A stretch of DNA of 64,000 bases from an uncultured Acetobacterium sp. (GCF_963664135.1 NZ_OY760905.1:2506736-2570735); one strand, 5' to 3'; shown: positions 49,998-59,582, counted from the stretch's first letter. Program-made: numbers and translations. Notes: generated from the letters alone by a model not told the origin.

Positions 49998-52349
49998 ATG
50001 GAAGCTGAATGGAAACAGACCAGTTGCTATAACTGCGGTGTTTGCTGTGGCCTAGAAATTCAAATTAAAGATAATCAGGTTGTCAACGTTAGACCTGATA
50101 AAGCAAGTATGCGTTCTTTAGGCGGTTACTGTTGTAGAAAAGGGCGTGCTTTAAAATATTTCCAGCATAATAAGAATCGATTAGATTACCCACTTAAACG
50201 AGTTGGTGATGAATTCGTTCGTATTTCTTGGGAACAGGCATTGTCAGAAATTGGAGAAAAAGTAAAAGAGATAAAGGCTAATTTTAGTCCCAAAGCATTT
50301 GGTTTTTATGGCGTTGGTCTTGCAGCAGACCATGTTCCAATGTTCCCGCTTCACGATATGATGGATCTTGTTGGTTCACAATGGGCGTTCAGTCCAATTT
50401 CAGTAGAGTTTGTTTCTCCATGGTGGGCATCTGGCAAGTTAATGGGAAGACAATTCCCTCCTATTGAAGGTGAAGCATTTGAAAGTGAGGTTTTCATCTG
50501 TTGGGGTGCAAATACATATGTAGCACATAACGTCGGAAATGCCCGATTGGCGATTAGAGATGCATCAGAAAATCCAAACCGAATGTTTATTGCAGTTGAT
50601 CCATGCTTATCAGAAACTGCCCGTATGGCAGAGATGCATATCATGCCAAAGAATGGTACAGATGCATTATTAATCAGAGCGATTATCTCAATCATTATAC
50701 AAAATGGATGGGAAGATAAAGAATTTATTAATAATTACACAGTTGGTTGGGCTCAATCGAAGAAATGGTTTGAAAACTTTGATGTTGATAAAGCATTAGA
50801 AGTTTGTAGAGTACCGAAAGATCAAATCATGAAATTTACAAGAATTCTTTGTACAAAAAAATGGGGTGTTCACCCTGACCTTGGTCTATATTTCGGTAGA
50901 CACGCTACATTAAGTTGTTATTTATTAAATTTACTTCAGGCAGTTACCGGATGCCTATTAAAAATGGGTACAAATACAATGCCAAACAGCTATCTCAGTT
51001 GGGGACATTACACTGATGAAAATACGCCAGGTGTATGGAGAACATGGAAAACAAATAGCTTCCCGACGCTTGCATATTTTAACGGCGGAGCACTTCAAGA
51101 ATGTATGGAAGATCCAAATGAAAATGATAGAATGCGTTCTTTATTTGTAGTTGCTGGAAACCCGGCAAGAACATGGCCTGATTCAAATCGATTAAGCAAA
51201 GAGTTTAAAAATCTCGATTTAATGGTTGTTGTTGATATTGCAATGACTGAAACATGTAAGTGTGCAGATTATGTTCTGCCAGGAACAACTGGATATGAAC
51301 GTTTTGGTGGAACTATTTTCTCAGGTGGATATCCTTATTCAACATTAACATTAAAACAACAATTACTTGATCCTGTCGCAGAAAGAAAAGACGATGCAGA
51401 GATTCTATTAAATATCATTGAAGCTTCTGGTCTTCTTCCAGAAATCCCACAATATCTTTTTGATATCGCTCAAGAAGCAGTGGCTAATAATGATCGAATG
51501 GCTATTATTCAACCCGTTAATAAATTTTTAGCTGAAGTAAATCGTGAAGATTGCAGAAAACCGGTTCTTTATAAAGTTATGGGTAAAGCGATGGGATCAG
51601 TTGGAAAAGCAGTTTTCTGGGCACACTTTATTTATGGTGAACTTTCAATGGAAAACGCCATGAGAGTTGGCTATACTTTCCCTCATCTTCACCCAGATAT
51701 GGAAAGTGATCCTGAAATGATGGCTTTAATTATTCGTGACCAAGTATTTGGCGTTGTCGATGCAAGTCCAAGTGGCAACGTCATTGCTGGTGCGGATGGA
51801 ACAATTGAAGGCGCTTTAAAAGATCAAGTCTTATATCCGGATAAGAAAATTCATCTTTATGATGAAACGGTAGATAAATTTATTGGAAATATTACGCCAG
51901 AAAAAGAAGCAGAAGGGACATCATTTACGGATGAATACCCATATTTAATTTCAGCTGGTACACATAGTAATGAAGCTGGTGTGAATACAAACATGAGAAA
52001 TCCAGCAGCGTATCAATATCGTCAGCCTTATGTTTTCAAAATGAATCCTGAAGATGCAATGGAAATGGATTTTAAAGATGGACAATGGGTGAAAGTTACA
52101 ACAAAAGTTGGATCGATTAAAGCGCCAATACAATATACATATAATGCCGCACGTGGTTATGGAAATATTTCTCATTACTTTGGATTATTTGATGAAGAAG
52201 GAAAAGCGTATGGAGAAGCCGTTAATCAATTAACATCAGCACAAGATATTGACGAAATCGCCGGTGATGCTATTTACCGTTATGTACCATGTAGAGTTGA
52301 TGTGCTTGAGGAAGGGGAAGAATATGGATTGTGGAACTATGAAAAATAA
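49998..52349 (+). CDS. Molybdopterin oxidoreductase, catalytic subunit, cluster 2
   Basis: This 783-residue paralogue of the protein at 41875 is colinear over its full length. The N-terminal cluster uses C10, C13, C17 and C45 or C46, then K48. CWGANTYVAHN, VDPCLSETARM, KNGTDALLIR and AGNPARTWPD mark the bis-MGD site. The metal-ligand region reads SVEFVSPWWASGK at about 135-147, so Glu-Phe, Trp-Trp and Gly-Lys are shared with cluster 1 but no Cys/Sec-His is present. No signal peptide or in-frame TGA was seen. AGAAGGAG precedes the ATG. Codon use is more AT-rich than in cluster 1. Substrate unknown. Confidence 0.9.
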   Translation: MEAEWKQTSCYNCGVCCGLEIQIKDNQVVNVRPDKASMRSLGGYCCRKGRALKYFQHNKNRLDYPLKRVGDEFVRISWEQALSEIGEKVKEIKANFSPKAFGFYGVGLAADHVPMFPLHDMMDLVGSQWAFSPISVEFVSPWWASGKLMGRQFPPIEGEAFESEVFICWGANTYVAHNVGNARLAIRDASENPNRMFIAVDPCLSETARMAEMHIMPKNGTDALLIRAIISIIIQNGWEDKEFINNYTVGWAQSKKWFENFDVDKALEVCRVPKDQIMKFTRILCTKKWGVHPDLGLYFGRHATLSCYLLNLLQAVTGCLLKMGTNTMPNSYLSWGHYTDENTPGVWRTWKTNSFPTLAYFNGGALQECMEDPNENDRMRSLFVVAGNPARTWPDSNRLSKEFKNLDLMVVVDIAMTETCKCADYVLPGTTGYERFGGTIFSGGYPYSTLTLKQQLLDPVAERKDDAEILLNIIEASGLLPEIPQYLFDIAQEAVANNDRMAIIQPVNKFLAEVNREDCRKPVLYKVMGKAMGSVGKAVFWAHFIYGELSMENAMRVGYTFPHLHPDMESDPEMMALIIRDQVFGVVDASPSGNVIAGADGTIEGALKDQVLYPDKKIHLYDETVDKFIGNITPEKEAEGTSFTDEYPYLISAGTHSNEAGVNTNMRNPAAYQYRQPYVFKMNPEDAMEMDFKDGQWVKVTTKVGSIKAPIQYTYNAARGYGNISHYFGLFDEEGKAYGEAVNQLTSAQDIDEIAGDAIYRYVPCRVDVLEEGEEYGLWNYEK

Positions 52350-52764
52350 AGATACAAGTAAAAGTGTTCTTGAACTGGCGCTTGATATGCAAAAAGAATG
52401 TGGTTGGGTTACTGAAGAAGCGGTTAAAGAAATTGCTTCATTAAGAAAAATGCCAGAATCAAGAGTTTATGAAACATTAAGTTTTTATTCAATGATTCTT
52501 TTAGATGCTCCGGCAGAAGTAAGAATTGAATTTTGCCGTGGAACGAGCTGTTATATTGCAGATGGAGTGAATCTTTTAGAAGAAATACAAAATATTACAA
52601 ACTGTACGATCGGTGAATGTTCTAAAGATGGTAAATATCAGCTTGAATATTGCGAATGTCTAGGTCATTGTGAAACTGCTCCAAACGTTGTTGTCAATGG
52701 TATGTTATATACATCAGTAACTAAAGAATCAATTAATAATATTTTGAAGGAGGCGTCTTTGTAA
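52324..52764 (+). CDS. NuoE/HydC-like [2Fe-2S] subunit, cluster 2
   Basis: This 146-residue subunit matches the cluster 1 NuoE-like protein, with MPESRVYETLSFYSMIL, then CRGTSC and CLGHC as the two ligand pairs. The ATG at 52324 has GAAGGGGAAG just upstream and overlaps the catalytic-subunit gene by 26 bases; an alternative ATG at 52339 would remove five residues. Its stop overlaps the next start by one base. It should bind one [2Fe-2S] cluster and partner the NuoF-like subunit. Confidence 0.92.
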   Translation: MDCGTMKNKDTSKSVLELALDMQKECGWVTEEAVKEIASLRKMPESRVYETLSFYSMILLDAPAEVRIEFCRGTSCYIADGVNLLEEIQNITNCTIGECSKDGKYQLEYCECLGHCETAPNVVVNGMLYTSVTKESINNILKEASL

Positions 52765-53996
52765 TGGCAGCACAAGAAACAAGAATAGCTCTTCGTAATT
52801 TAGGAAAAATCAATCCAAACTCAATAGATGATTATATTTCAATCGGAGGATATGAAGCATTAGCCAAAGCTAAAACGATCGATCAAGATGAATTGATTTC
52901 TGAAATCGAAAATGCTTCTAAACTTCGAGGAAGAGGTGGTGCTGGTTTTAATACTGGATTTAAATGGTCTGGAGCAAAGGCAAGTACCGGAGATATCAAA
53001 TACGTTGTATGTAATGCGGATGAAGGTGAACCAGGAACATTTAAAGACAGAGTTATCATCGAAAACGATCCACATACAATCATTGAAGGTATCTTAATTG
53101 CAGCATATGCGATTAGCGCTACTGACGCAATTATTTATTGTAGAGGTGAATATGAAGAACAAATCGCTTTATTAAAAAATGCGATTAAACAAGCTAAAGA
53201 AAAAGGATTGAGCGATGGTGTGAATCTTAGAGTATACACAGGTGCTGGTTCTTATGTTTGTGGAGAAGAAACAGCTCTTTTAAACTCAATTGAAGAAAAA
53301 CGTGCTGAACCACGTTTAAAGCCGCCATATCCGACCGTAAAAGGTGCTTTTGGAAAACCTACTGTTGTCAATAATGTAGAAACATTTGCGAATGTTCCTG
53401 TTATTGTAAAAAATGGTTCTGAATGGTTCTCACAAATCGGTTCTAAAGAATATCCAGGAACAAAAGTATTTCCAGTTTCAGGGGATGTAAAGAACCCTGG
53501 ATGTTATGAAATGACAACAAACTCTTCACTTGCTGATATTGTAATTGATCTTGCAGGTGGTGTGGCAGGAGGTCATACAATTAAAGCTGTTCAATTAGGT
53601 GGATCATCATGTGGATATATCAAAGGTGATGAGATGAATATGTCAATCGATTTTGATTCTTTAAGAAATAGCGGTAGAGCTTTAGGCTCAGGTGCGATTT
53701 TAGTTTTAAATGAAACACATAATATGGTAGATCAAGTACAACAAATTCTTCACTTCTTTGCGCATGAATCATGTGGGAAATGCACTCCATGTAGAGAAGG
53801 TTTATATCAGGCAGGTGTTATCATTGATAAATTCGCTGATGTTAAGGGTAGTGAAGCAGATTTAAAAATGTTAATGACTTTATCTGAAATGATGTCAAAA
53901 GATTGTTTTTGCGCACTTGGTCAGGGTGCATTAACAGCCTTTGAGAGTGCTTACGAAAATTTTCCTGAAGATTTTGACAAAAGGATGGTGAAGTAA
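52764..53996 (+). CDS. NuoF/HydB-like NADH-FMN subunit, cluster 2
   Basis: This 410-residue protein is equal in length to its cluster 1 paralogue and carries the same motifs: GRGGAGFNTGFKW, NADEGEPGTFKDR, GAGSYVCGEETALL, ESCGKCTPCREG and a late CALGQG. It lacks the extra Fe-S domains of hydrogenase HydB. The start overlaps the NuoE-like stop by one base, and AAGGAGG lies upstream. It should exchange electrons with NAD(H) through FMN. Confidence 0.95.
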   Translation: MAAQETRIALRNLGKINPNSIDDYISIGGYEALAKAKTIDQDELISEIENASKLRGRGGAGFNTGFKWSGAKASTGDIKYVVCNADEGEPGTFKDRVIIENDPHTIIEGILIAAYAISATDAIIYCRGEYEEQIALLKNAIKQAKEKGLSDGVNLRVYTGAGSYVCGEETALLNSIEEKRAEPRLKPPYPTVKGAFGKPTVVNNVETFANVPVIVKNGSEWFSQIGSKEYPGTKVFPVSGDVKNPGCYEMTTNSSLADIVIDLAGGVAGGHTIKAVQLGGSSCGYIKGDEMNMSIDFDSLRNSGRALGSGAILVLNETHNMVDQVQQILHFFAHESCGKCTPCREGLYQAGVIIDKFADVKGSEADLKMLMTLSEMMSKDCFCALGQGALTAFESAYENFPEDFDKRMVK

Positions 53997-53998
53997 TT

Positions 53999-55441
53999 AT
54001 GGCTATCAATATGACTATGGATGGAAACGTGTTAGAAGTTGAAGAAGACATAACTATTTTAGAAGCAGCTAAGAATAACGGAATCCACATTCCGACACTT
54101 TGTTATATTAAAGAATTAGATCCACATGCATCTTGTAGAATGTGTGTAGTTAAAGTAGAAGGTGCCCGTACATTCTTACCATCATGTGCTACAAAGGTAA
54201 GCGATGGAATGGTTGTCAATACAAACACTGAAGAACTCAGAGAAAACAGAAAACTTACACTAGAAATGATCATGGCACATCATCCTGTTGATTGTCATCA
54301 CTGTTTAAGACTTGGAAACAGTAAAGAAGAAGATCTTGATCCAATGTTTTGTGAAATGTGCTTTTTCTGTGACTGTGTTAGAGATGGTATTTGTGAACTT
54401 CAACAACTTAATAGAGAATATCATGTTGATATCCTTCCATTTGAAGTTGAAGGATATCGTTATGAAGTTGATAATTCACTTCATTCTATTATTCGTGATG
54501 CAAATAAATGTATAAAATGTAGTAGATGTGTTGATGTTTGTAATGAAGTTCAAAATGTACATAATCTTGCACTATTTGGACGAGGACAAGAATACCGAGT
54601 TACACCAGCAATGAATAAACCTATGAATGAAAGCTCATGTGTAAGATGCGGTAGATGTGTTGATGTTTGTCCTACTGGTGCCCTTTATATGGAAGAAAGT
54701 ATTGATAAAATGCTTTTCAATGCACATGCATATAACAAGAAAACAATAGGAATGGTATCCGCATCTGTACTCGAAGATTTAGAAAAACTAAATAAAATGG
54801 AACCAGGAACATTAGATATTCATAAACTCATTGCTTCAATGAAAAAGTTAAATATTGACTGTGTCATCAGTGAAGAACAAGTTATTGATGCTAATAAAGG
54901 AGAAGCAGAGGAAATAATTTTAAATTCTAATAGTCCAGTTATTATTAGCAATAGCCATGCCGTAAAGAGTTTCGTCGATTTATATTTTGCAGAAATTAGT
55001 AATCAAGTGAAATATTATAAATCAGTTCAAGAATGTTTTGCTACAATTGCTAAGGATGTTGCAGACCGATTGGGATATGATATTAATGAAATGAAAACAG
55101 TTGTATTTACTGCAAATAACGAAAACGGTGCTGAAGCAAAAGAAAAAGGTACTGTTGATTTCTCAATGAACGCCACTGAAATTTATAGAACATTTATGCG
55201 AACAGGTGTTGATTTTCATCGAATTAAACCTGTAGATGCATTAAAGTTAGACATTGAAAAAGAATTTCTTTTCGGTGCAGTTACTGGTCCAATTTCATTT
55301 AACTATGAAAAAAATCCAGAAGTTATGAAGATTGACGGAAAAACGATCGCAATTGCGCATAATTTAGGTCAAGCTAGAAAATTGCTTGAAGACGTTGTTA
55401 ATGGAACAAGTCAGTTTGATATCATTAGACTTTGTGCATAA
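53999..55441 (+). CDS. HydA-like Fe-S subunit with degenerate H domain, cluster 2
   Basis: This 480-residue paralogue of the protein at 45860 has the same plan: [2Fe-2S] domain, His-Cys site H95, C99, C102 ... C132 with the inserted C118, C121, C124 and C126, then two 4Fe-4S motifs and a degraded hydrogenase H domain. The TSCCPGW equivalent reads SNSHAVKS, the MPC segment is replaced by VVFTANNENG, and the protein ends at QFDIIRLCA where MACPGGC would begin. Independent conservation of this degraded form in both operons shows it is functional, not decay. A terminator follows. Confidence 0.9.
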   Translation: MAINMTMDGNVLEVEEDITILEAAKNNGIHIPTLCYIKELDPHASCRMCVVKVEGARTFLPSCATKVSDGMVVNTNTEELRENRKLTLEMIMAHHPVDCHHCLRLGNSKEEDLDPMFCEMCFFCDCVRDGICELQQLNREYHVDILPFEVEGYRYEVDNSLHSIIRDANKCIKCSRCVDVCNEVQNVHNLALFGRGQEYRVTPAMNKPMNESSCVRCGRCVDVCPTGALYMEESIDKMLFNAHAYNKKTIGMVSASVLEDLEKLNKMEPGTLDIHKLIASMKKLNIDCVISEEQVIDANKGEAEEIILNSNSPVIISNSHAVKSFVDLYFAEISNQVKYYKSVQECFATIAKDVADRLGYDINEMKTVVFTANNENGAEAKEKGTVDFSMNATEIYRTFMRTGVDFHRIKPVDALKLDIEKEFLFGAVTGPISFNYEKNPEVMKIDGKTIAIAHNLGQARKLLEDVVNGTSQFDIIRLCA

Positions 55442-55553
55442 TATAAACAAATAATAGAGTTGGGAGTGCGGACGAAAACGGTATTGACAACAGTCTATAA
55501 AACTTGGAATTAGCTTTTTTGAATTCGAAATGAATATTGTAAGAAACGGTGAT

Positions 55554-55576
55554 AAAATCCCCATATGGGGATTTTT
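55554..55576 (+). terminator. Terminator of oxidoreductase cluster 2
   Basis: AAAATCCCC at 55554-55562 and GGGGATTTT at 55567-55575 form a perfect stem with an ATAT loop, followed by one more T. It lies 113 bases after the last stop codon of cluster 2 and directly before the truncated transposase. Confidence 0.75.
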
Positions 55577-55578
55577 GA

Positions 55579-56447
55579 AATGTGTTTGACAGCATGACTA
55601 CCGGCGATATTGAGACGCATATTAAAGATCTCTATGGAATCGAGATGTCTGATAGTACCATCAGCCGGGTGACGGATAAAATTCTGCCGATTGCCAAAGA
55701 ATGGCAGAATCGACCGCTGGAAGAGATCTTTGCTGTCGTTTTTATGGATGCGATTCATTTTCATGTGCGAAGTGAAGGCCAAATTATCAAGAAAGCCGTC
55801 TATATCGCCATCGGGATCAACATGGACGGGTGCTGTGCTAGGATTATGGATTGGGGAAAATGAAAGTACTAAATTCTGGCTTTCCGTCATGAATGGATTA
55901 AGAAATCGTGGTGTCGAAGATATTCTGATTGCCTGTGTGGCTGGATTAACCGGATTTTCCAATGCGATCGAAGCAGTCTTCCCTAAAACTGAAATTCAGC
56001 AATGCATCATCCACCAGATCAGAAATACCACCCGGTTTATTTCCTATAAAGATATCCAATTACTCATGGCCGATCTGAAGCGGGTTTATACAGCGCCAAC
56101 TGAAGATGCTGCTTTTAGCGAACTGGTCACATTTGAGGAAAAAATGTGGCAAAAAATATTCTAAAATTACGGATTCCTGGCGAAACAACTGGCCGAAACT
56201 CGCGTCCTATTTCAAATATCCGCAGGAAGTTCGAACCCTCATTTATACGTCCAATTCCATTGAGGGATTCAACCGGCAGCTCAGAAAAGTGACGAAAAGC
56301 AAAACCGTATTCCCAACGGATGACAGTCTCTTTAAAATGCTATATCTGGCCACCATGGATATCACCCAAAAGTGGACCGGGCGGAGAAAAGATTGGGGTC
56401 AGATTCATTCTCAATTGGAAATCTTCTTTGCTGAACGGTTGGATTAA
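55579..56447 (+). pseudogene. IS256-family transposase, truncated and frameshifted
   Basis: The three reading frames together encode an IS256/Mutator-type transposase: MTTGDIETHIKDLYGIEMSD, FAVVFMDAIHFHVRSEGQ, then IGENESTKFWLSVMNGLRNR, FPKTEIQQCIIHQIRNTTRF and FPTDDSLFKMLYLATMDITQ. The DDE Asp in MDAIH is present. About 100 N-terminal residues are missing, a small deletion breaks the frame near 55842 and an extra A in an A-run shifts it near 56143. No terminal inverted repeats were found. It cannot encode an active enzyme. Its position suggests past mobility at the right edge of cluster 2. Confidence 0.9.
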
Positions 56448-56500
56448 CATGAATTCATTCAATACAAATATTTCAGAGTGAGATTTTGTCTTACTTTTAA

Positions 56501-56570
56501 TTGACATGCAATCAATTGAGTCTATAATACACTTAAGGGGCAAGAGCCTATTTTAAAGCCCTTACCCCTT
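56501..56570 (+). promoter_or_regulatory. Strong promoter followed directly by a hairpin
   Basis: TTGACA at 56501-56506 and TATAAT at 56523-56528 are separated by 16 bases. From about 56535 the transcript would enter a stem formed by AAGGGG-x-AAG-x-GC and GC-x-CTT-x-CCCCTT, ending at 56570, then T-rich sequence. No rightward gene follows. This could be a short structured RNA of about 40-50 nucleotides, or a promoter left by a mobile element. Confidence 0.4.
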
Positions 56571-56580
56571 CATTTATTCT

Positions 56581-56781
56581 TTATTCTATTTCAATTTTCG
56601 AAAATACACAAAACTTGAAACACTCCCGACGAATATGGGACAAAGCCCATAAATCACCACCATTTTCTAATTCCGTCAAATCCTTAAGATCGTCGTTCCA
56701 AAGCATTTTTTCCAGACTCCGATTTGAATGACTTTGTTTTTTAAGCCAGATAATCTTATGTTTGTCCATTAAATTTAACAC
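56581..56781 (-). CDS. Short hypothetical protein, possible transposase N-terminal remnant
   Basis: I do not recognise this 66-residue reading frame with confidence. The segment MDKHKIIWLKKQSHSNRSLEKML resembles the N-terminal helix-turn-helix of IS21-type transposases, but the rest does not. The start codon has only a weak ribosome binding site. Given the IS256 remnant next to it, it is more likely a fragment than a functional gene. The 250 bases between it and the chemoreceptor hold no other gene. Confidence 0.3.
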   Translation of the reverse strand: MLNLMDKHKIIWLKKQSHSNRSLEKMLWNDDLKDLTELENGGDLWALSHIRRECFKFCVFSKIEIE

Positions 56782-57031
56782 TCTCTACACTTCCAAATGT
56801 GATTATTTAATATTTGGGGACTAATTATAATAGTAGACCATTTTTCAACTGAAAATCTGTTAAAAATGGTCCGCTATTAAGATATCATATACAACACACC
56901 ACTATTTTGCACATTTCGATCCGATTTACCGTAATTAAACCAGTCCGAAATAATGTGATAATTTAAAGTAGGAGGCTATCAGTAATTGATCAACCTCCGA
57001 TACCTGGATATCGTTTCATCCTTAGTCAATT

Positions 57032-59344
57032 TTATCGTCTTAAATCAAACTGGCTAATACTCTGTTTCAGCAGTTCTGCCTGGCCAGAAAGTTCCTGACT
57101 CGCCGCGGCACTTTGTTCTGCGGTTGCAGAGTTCTGCTGAACAACCTGGGCAACCTGATCGATGCCGGTATTAATCTGGGCAATCCCGGTGGCTTGTTCA
57201 TTGGTGGCGTGGGCAATGTTACTTGTTAAGTCGGTGACTTTTTCAATGCCCTTCACGATATCATTTAGGGCTTCAGCCGTATCATCAGCAATTTTCGTAC
57301 CTTCTCGAACCTTGTTGATTGATCCTTCAATTAAGGCCGTCGTCTGTTTGGCGGCTTCAGTACTTCTTGCTGCCAAGGTTCGCACTTCTTCTGCCACAAC
57401 AGCAAAGCCTTTACCATGCTGTCCTGCCCTGGCTGATTCCACAGCGGCATTCAGAGCTAGAATATTAGTCTGGAAAGCAATGTCATCAATCACTTTAATG
57501 ATATTAGAAATATCTTTGGACGACTGGTTGATTGCCGTCATGGATTTCTGCATTTCGATCATTTGTGCATTGCCTTTTTCTGCATTAAGCATCACTTCGG
57601 TCGTCAGTTCTCGGGCCTGGTTGGCATAAACGGCATTATTTTTGGTCTGATCGGCAATTTCAGCAATGGAAGCCGTCAATTCCTGGATGCTGCTTGCCTG
57701 TTCGGTGGAGCTCTGGGCTAATGCCTGACTACCGCCGGAAACCTGATTAGCTCCAAGATTTACCTGTCCTGCTGAGACTCTGATATCTTCCAATATACGA
57801 TTCAATGTATCGATGATAATATTGAGAGCACTTGTTACCTCACCAAAATCACCGGGATGCGCTTCCGCATCGGTAATATTTAGATTTCCTTCGCTGATCT
57901 GTCCGGTGATGTTCATAATCTCAGTAATTACTAAATTTAAAACCTTAACAGTATTGTTAACTGATTGTTTTAACTGATCAAAAGCCCCCCGATAAGAGCC
58001 GCTAACCACCACTTGAAGATTACCATTGGATAAACCGTTCATCACCGCGGCTACGTCATGCACCGGTTTGGAAATCTCTTCCAGAATGCTATTCATTCCA
58101 CCAATCAGTTCTCGCCATCTTCCATTGAATTTACCTTCATCGCCACGGGTTTCAAGACTTCCTTCAACAGCAGCTGCCGATAATGCTGTTGCATCTTCTA
58201 TCAAGTTACCGATAGATTGTTTCACAACAACTAAATTTGATTTAATCGACTGGAATTGTTCCGCAATTTCTTCTGTATATTCATTGGTTTCTTTCACTTC
58301 TAAATCAAAATCCAAATCGCCATCTGCTAACCGTTTAAGGTTTTCTTCCAAGCGCGTCACTTCTTCTTTTGTATAGACATTGACACTCATGGTTGGCGTC
58401 GTATCCATTGCAACCTCAACAAAGCCAATGGTTTCGCCTTCGCTATTAAAAATCCGTTCTGTATCAAGACGATAATATTTGTCAACAAAATAAAATGGAT
58501 ACTCATGCCGATCTTTTTTGATTAACCCCGTGATGCCGCAGTTTTCAGTATTACACATTTCCAGGCCTGCGTTGCAGCAATCCATTCCATATATGTCTTC
58601 TCTACAGGTTGTCATGCCAACTGCTACCATCAGGTTTTCAAGTGTTTTATTGGCAAAGATGAACTTCATATCATTACTTAATGCAGTGATCCGGTAAGGC
58701 AATGCATCTAACACACCTAAGTAAAGAGCTGTTTGATCTTTCAGGTCATATAACGCATGGTTTGCATCATTAATCACTTTTCCATAAGCACCCTTAAGCT
58801 TATTCTTCTGATCTGGAGCAAGGCTTCCCTTCTGCTCAATTTGTTCTGGCAACATCCTGATAAATTCAACAATCTGCCGTGTCGACATTTCTAAATCCAT
58901 TAAATTATTCCCAAGCAAGTCTTCGGGTGAAGTTGCTTTAATATTGACCGATAAGTCTCCATCTGCCAGTTTTTTTACTTCAGCTGCCCTCTCTTCGCAT
59001 TTTTCGATGTGTTTGGATAATGAAATCGTAATCATATCAAATGGATCATGTTTCGCTACTGACCCAATTTGAATCAATGAATCTCCACCAGATAAACGCA
59101 CAATAAGCTTTTGCAGTTCCGTTATGTGCTTGGACACATAGCTGAAATTGAAAAAAATCACCAAAAGTATCAAAATTAAGGAAATTCCATCACTCAACGT
59201 GAGTAATGTTCTTATACCTGAAAAGAGATCCATTTTGGAGCCAATTAAAAACATTTCCAAGATATATTTCATAAAACAAATCATCAAAATTGGTAAAATA
59301 ACCCTTGTTATTACCATTAAATATAAACTTCTTTTTTTAATCAA
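57032..59344 (-). CDS. Methyl-accepting chemotaxis protein with Cys-rich PAS region
   Basis: This 770-residue protein has two N-terminal membrane helices (about 10-34 and 50-72), two HAMP-like segments (about 72-135 and 335-385), a PAS-like domain at about 205-320, further HAMP-like repeats to about 525 and a C-terminal signalling hairpin with [20 protein letters not shown]. The PAS region contains C247, C256, C257, C264 and C269, which could hold metal or Fe-S. There is almost no extracellular domain, so sensing is cytoplasmic. The start is TTG with GAGG upstream. It lies beside methyltransferase genes, whose substrates it may track. Confidence 0.9.
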   Translation of the reverse strand: MIKKRSLYLMVITRVILPILMICFMKYILEMFLIGSKMDLFSGIRTLLTLSDGISLILILLVIFFNFSYVSKHITELQKLIVRLSGGDSLIQIGSVAKHDPFDMITISLSKHIEKCEERAAEVKKLADGDLSVNIKATSPEDLLGNNLMDLEMSTRQIVEFIRMLPEQIEQKGSLAPDQKNKLKGAYGKVINDANHALYDLKDQTALYLGVLDALPYRITALSNDMKFIFANKTLENLMVAVGMTTCREDIYGMDCCNAGLEMCNTENCGITGLIKKDRHEYPFYFVDKYYRLDTERIFNSEGETIGFVEVAMDTTPTMSVNVYTKEEVTRLEENLKRLADGDLDFDLEVKETNEYTEEIAEQFQSIKSNLVVVKQSIGNLIEDATALSAAAVEGSLETRGDEGKFNGRWRELIGGMNSILEEISKPVHDVAAVMNGLSNGNLQVVVSGSYRGAFDQLKQSVNNTVKVLNLVITEIMNITGQISEGNLNITDAEAHPGDFGEVTSALNIIIDTLNRILEDIRVSAGQVNLGANQVSGGSQALAQSSTEQASSIQELTASIAEIADQTKNNAVYANQARELTTEVMLNAEKGNAQMIEMQKSMTAINQSSKDISNIIKVIDDIAFQTNILALNAAVESARAGQHGKGFAVVAEEVRTLAARSTEAAKQTTALIEGSINKVREGTKIADDTAEALNDIVKGIEKVTDLTSNIAHATNEQATGIAQINTGIDQVAQVVQQNSATAEQSAAASQELSGQAELLKQSISQFDLRR

Positions 59345-59450
59345 CTATTTAACCTCGTATCCTTCTGAAAATAATAATTGACACAAATATCTACCTCTAA
59401 AAATACTATGTCACCATTGCATAAATAGTATGTTCTTATTTTACTATAAA

Positions 59451-59486
59451 ACGATCCCCCGCTTTCTTTAGAAAATGGGGGATCGT
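59451..59486 (-). terminator. Terminator of the corrinoid methyltransferase operon
   Basis: ACGATCCCCC at 59451-59460 and GGGGGATCGT at 59477-59486 are perfect complements with a 16-base loop. Read leftward the stem is followed by TTTTATAG. It lies about 100 bases after the stop of the UroD-family methyltransferase and separates it from the chemoreceptor gene. Confidence 0.85.
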
Positions 59487-59582
59487 CAAATATCGTTTAG
59501 TTAGCTGCCGTCCTGCTTGACAAATCGAACAGAGATTAAATTATTACGCTTTAATTTTTCCTTAGTTCACTATTTCTATGCT

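Noticed and set aside
57162..57629. 155-codon open frame antisense to the chemoreceptor
   Set aside because: It lies opposite the repetitive signalling domain, has no ribosome binding site and no family resemblance. Long antisense frames are common over such sequences.
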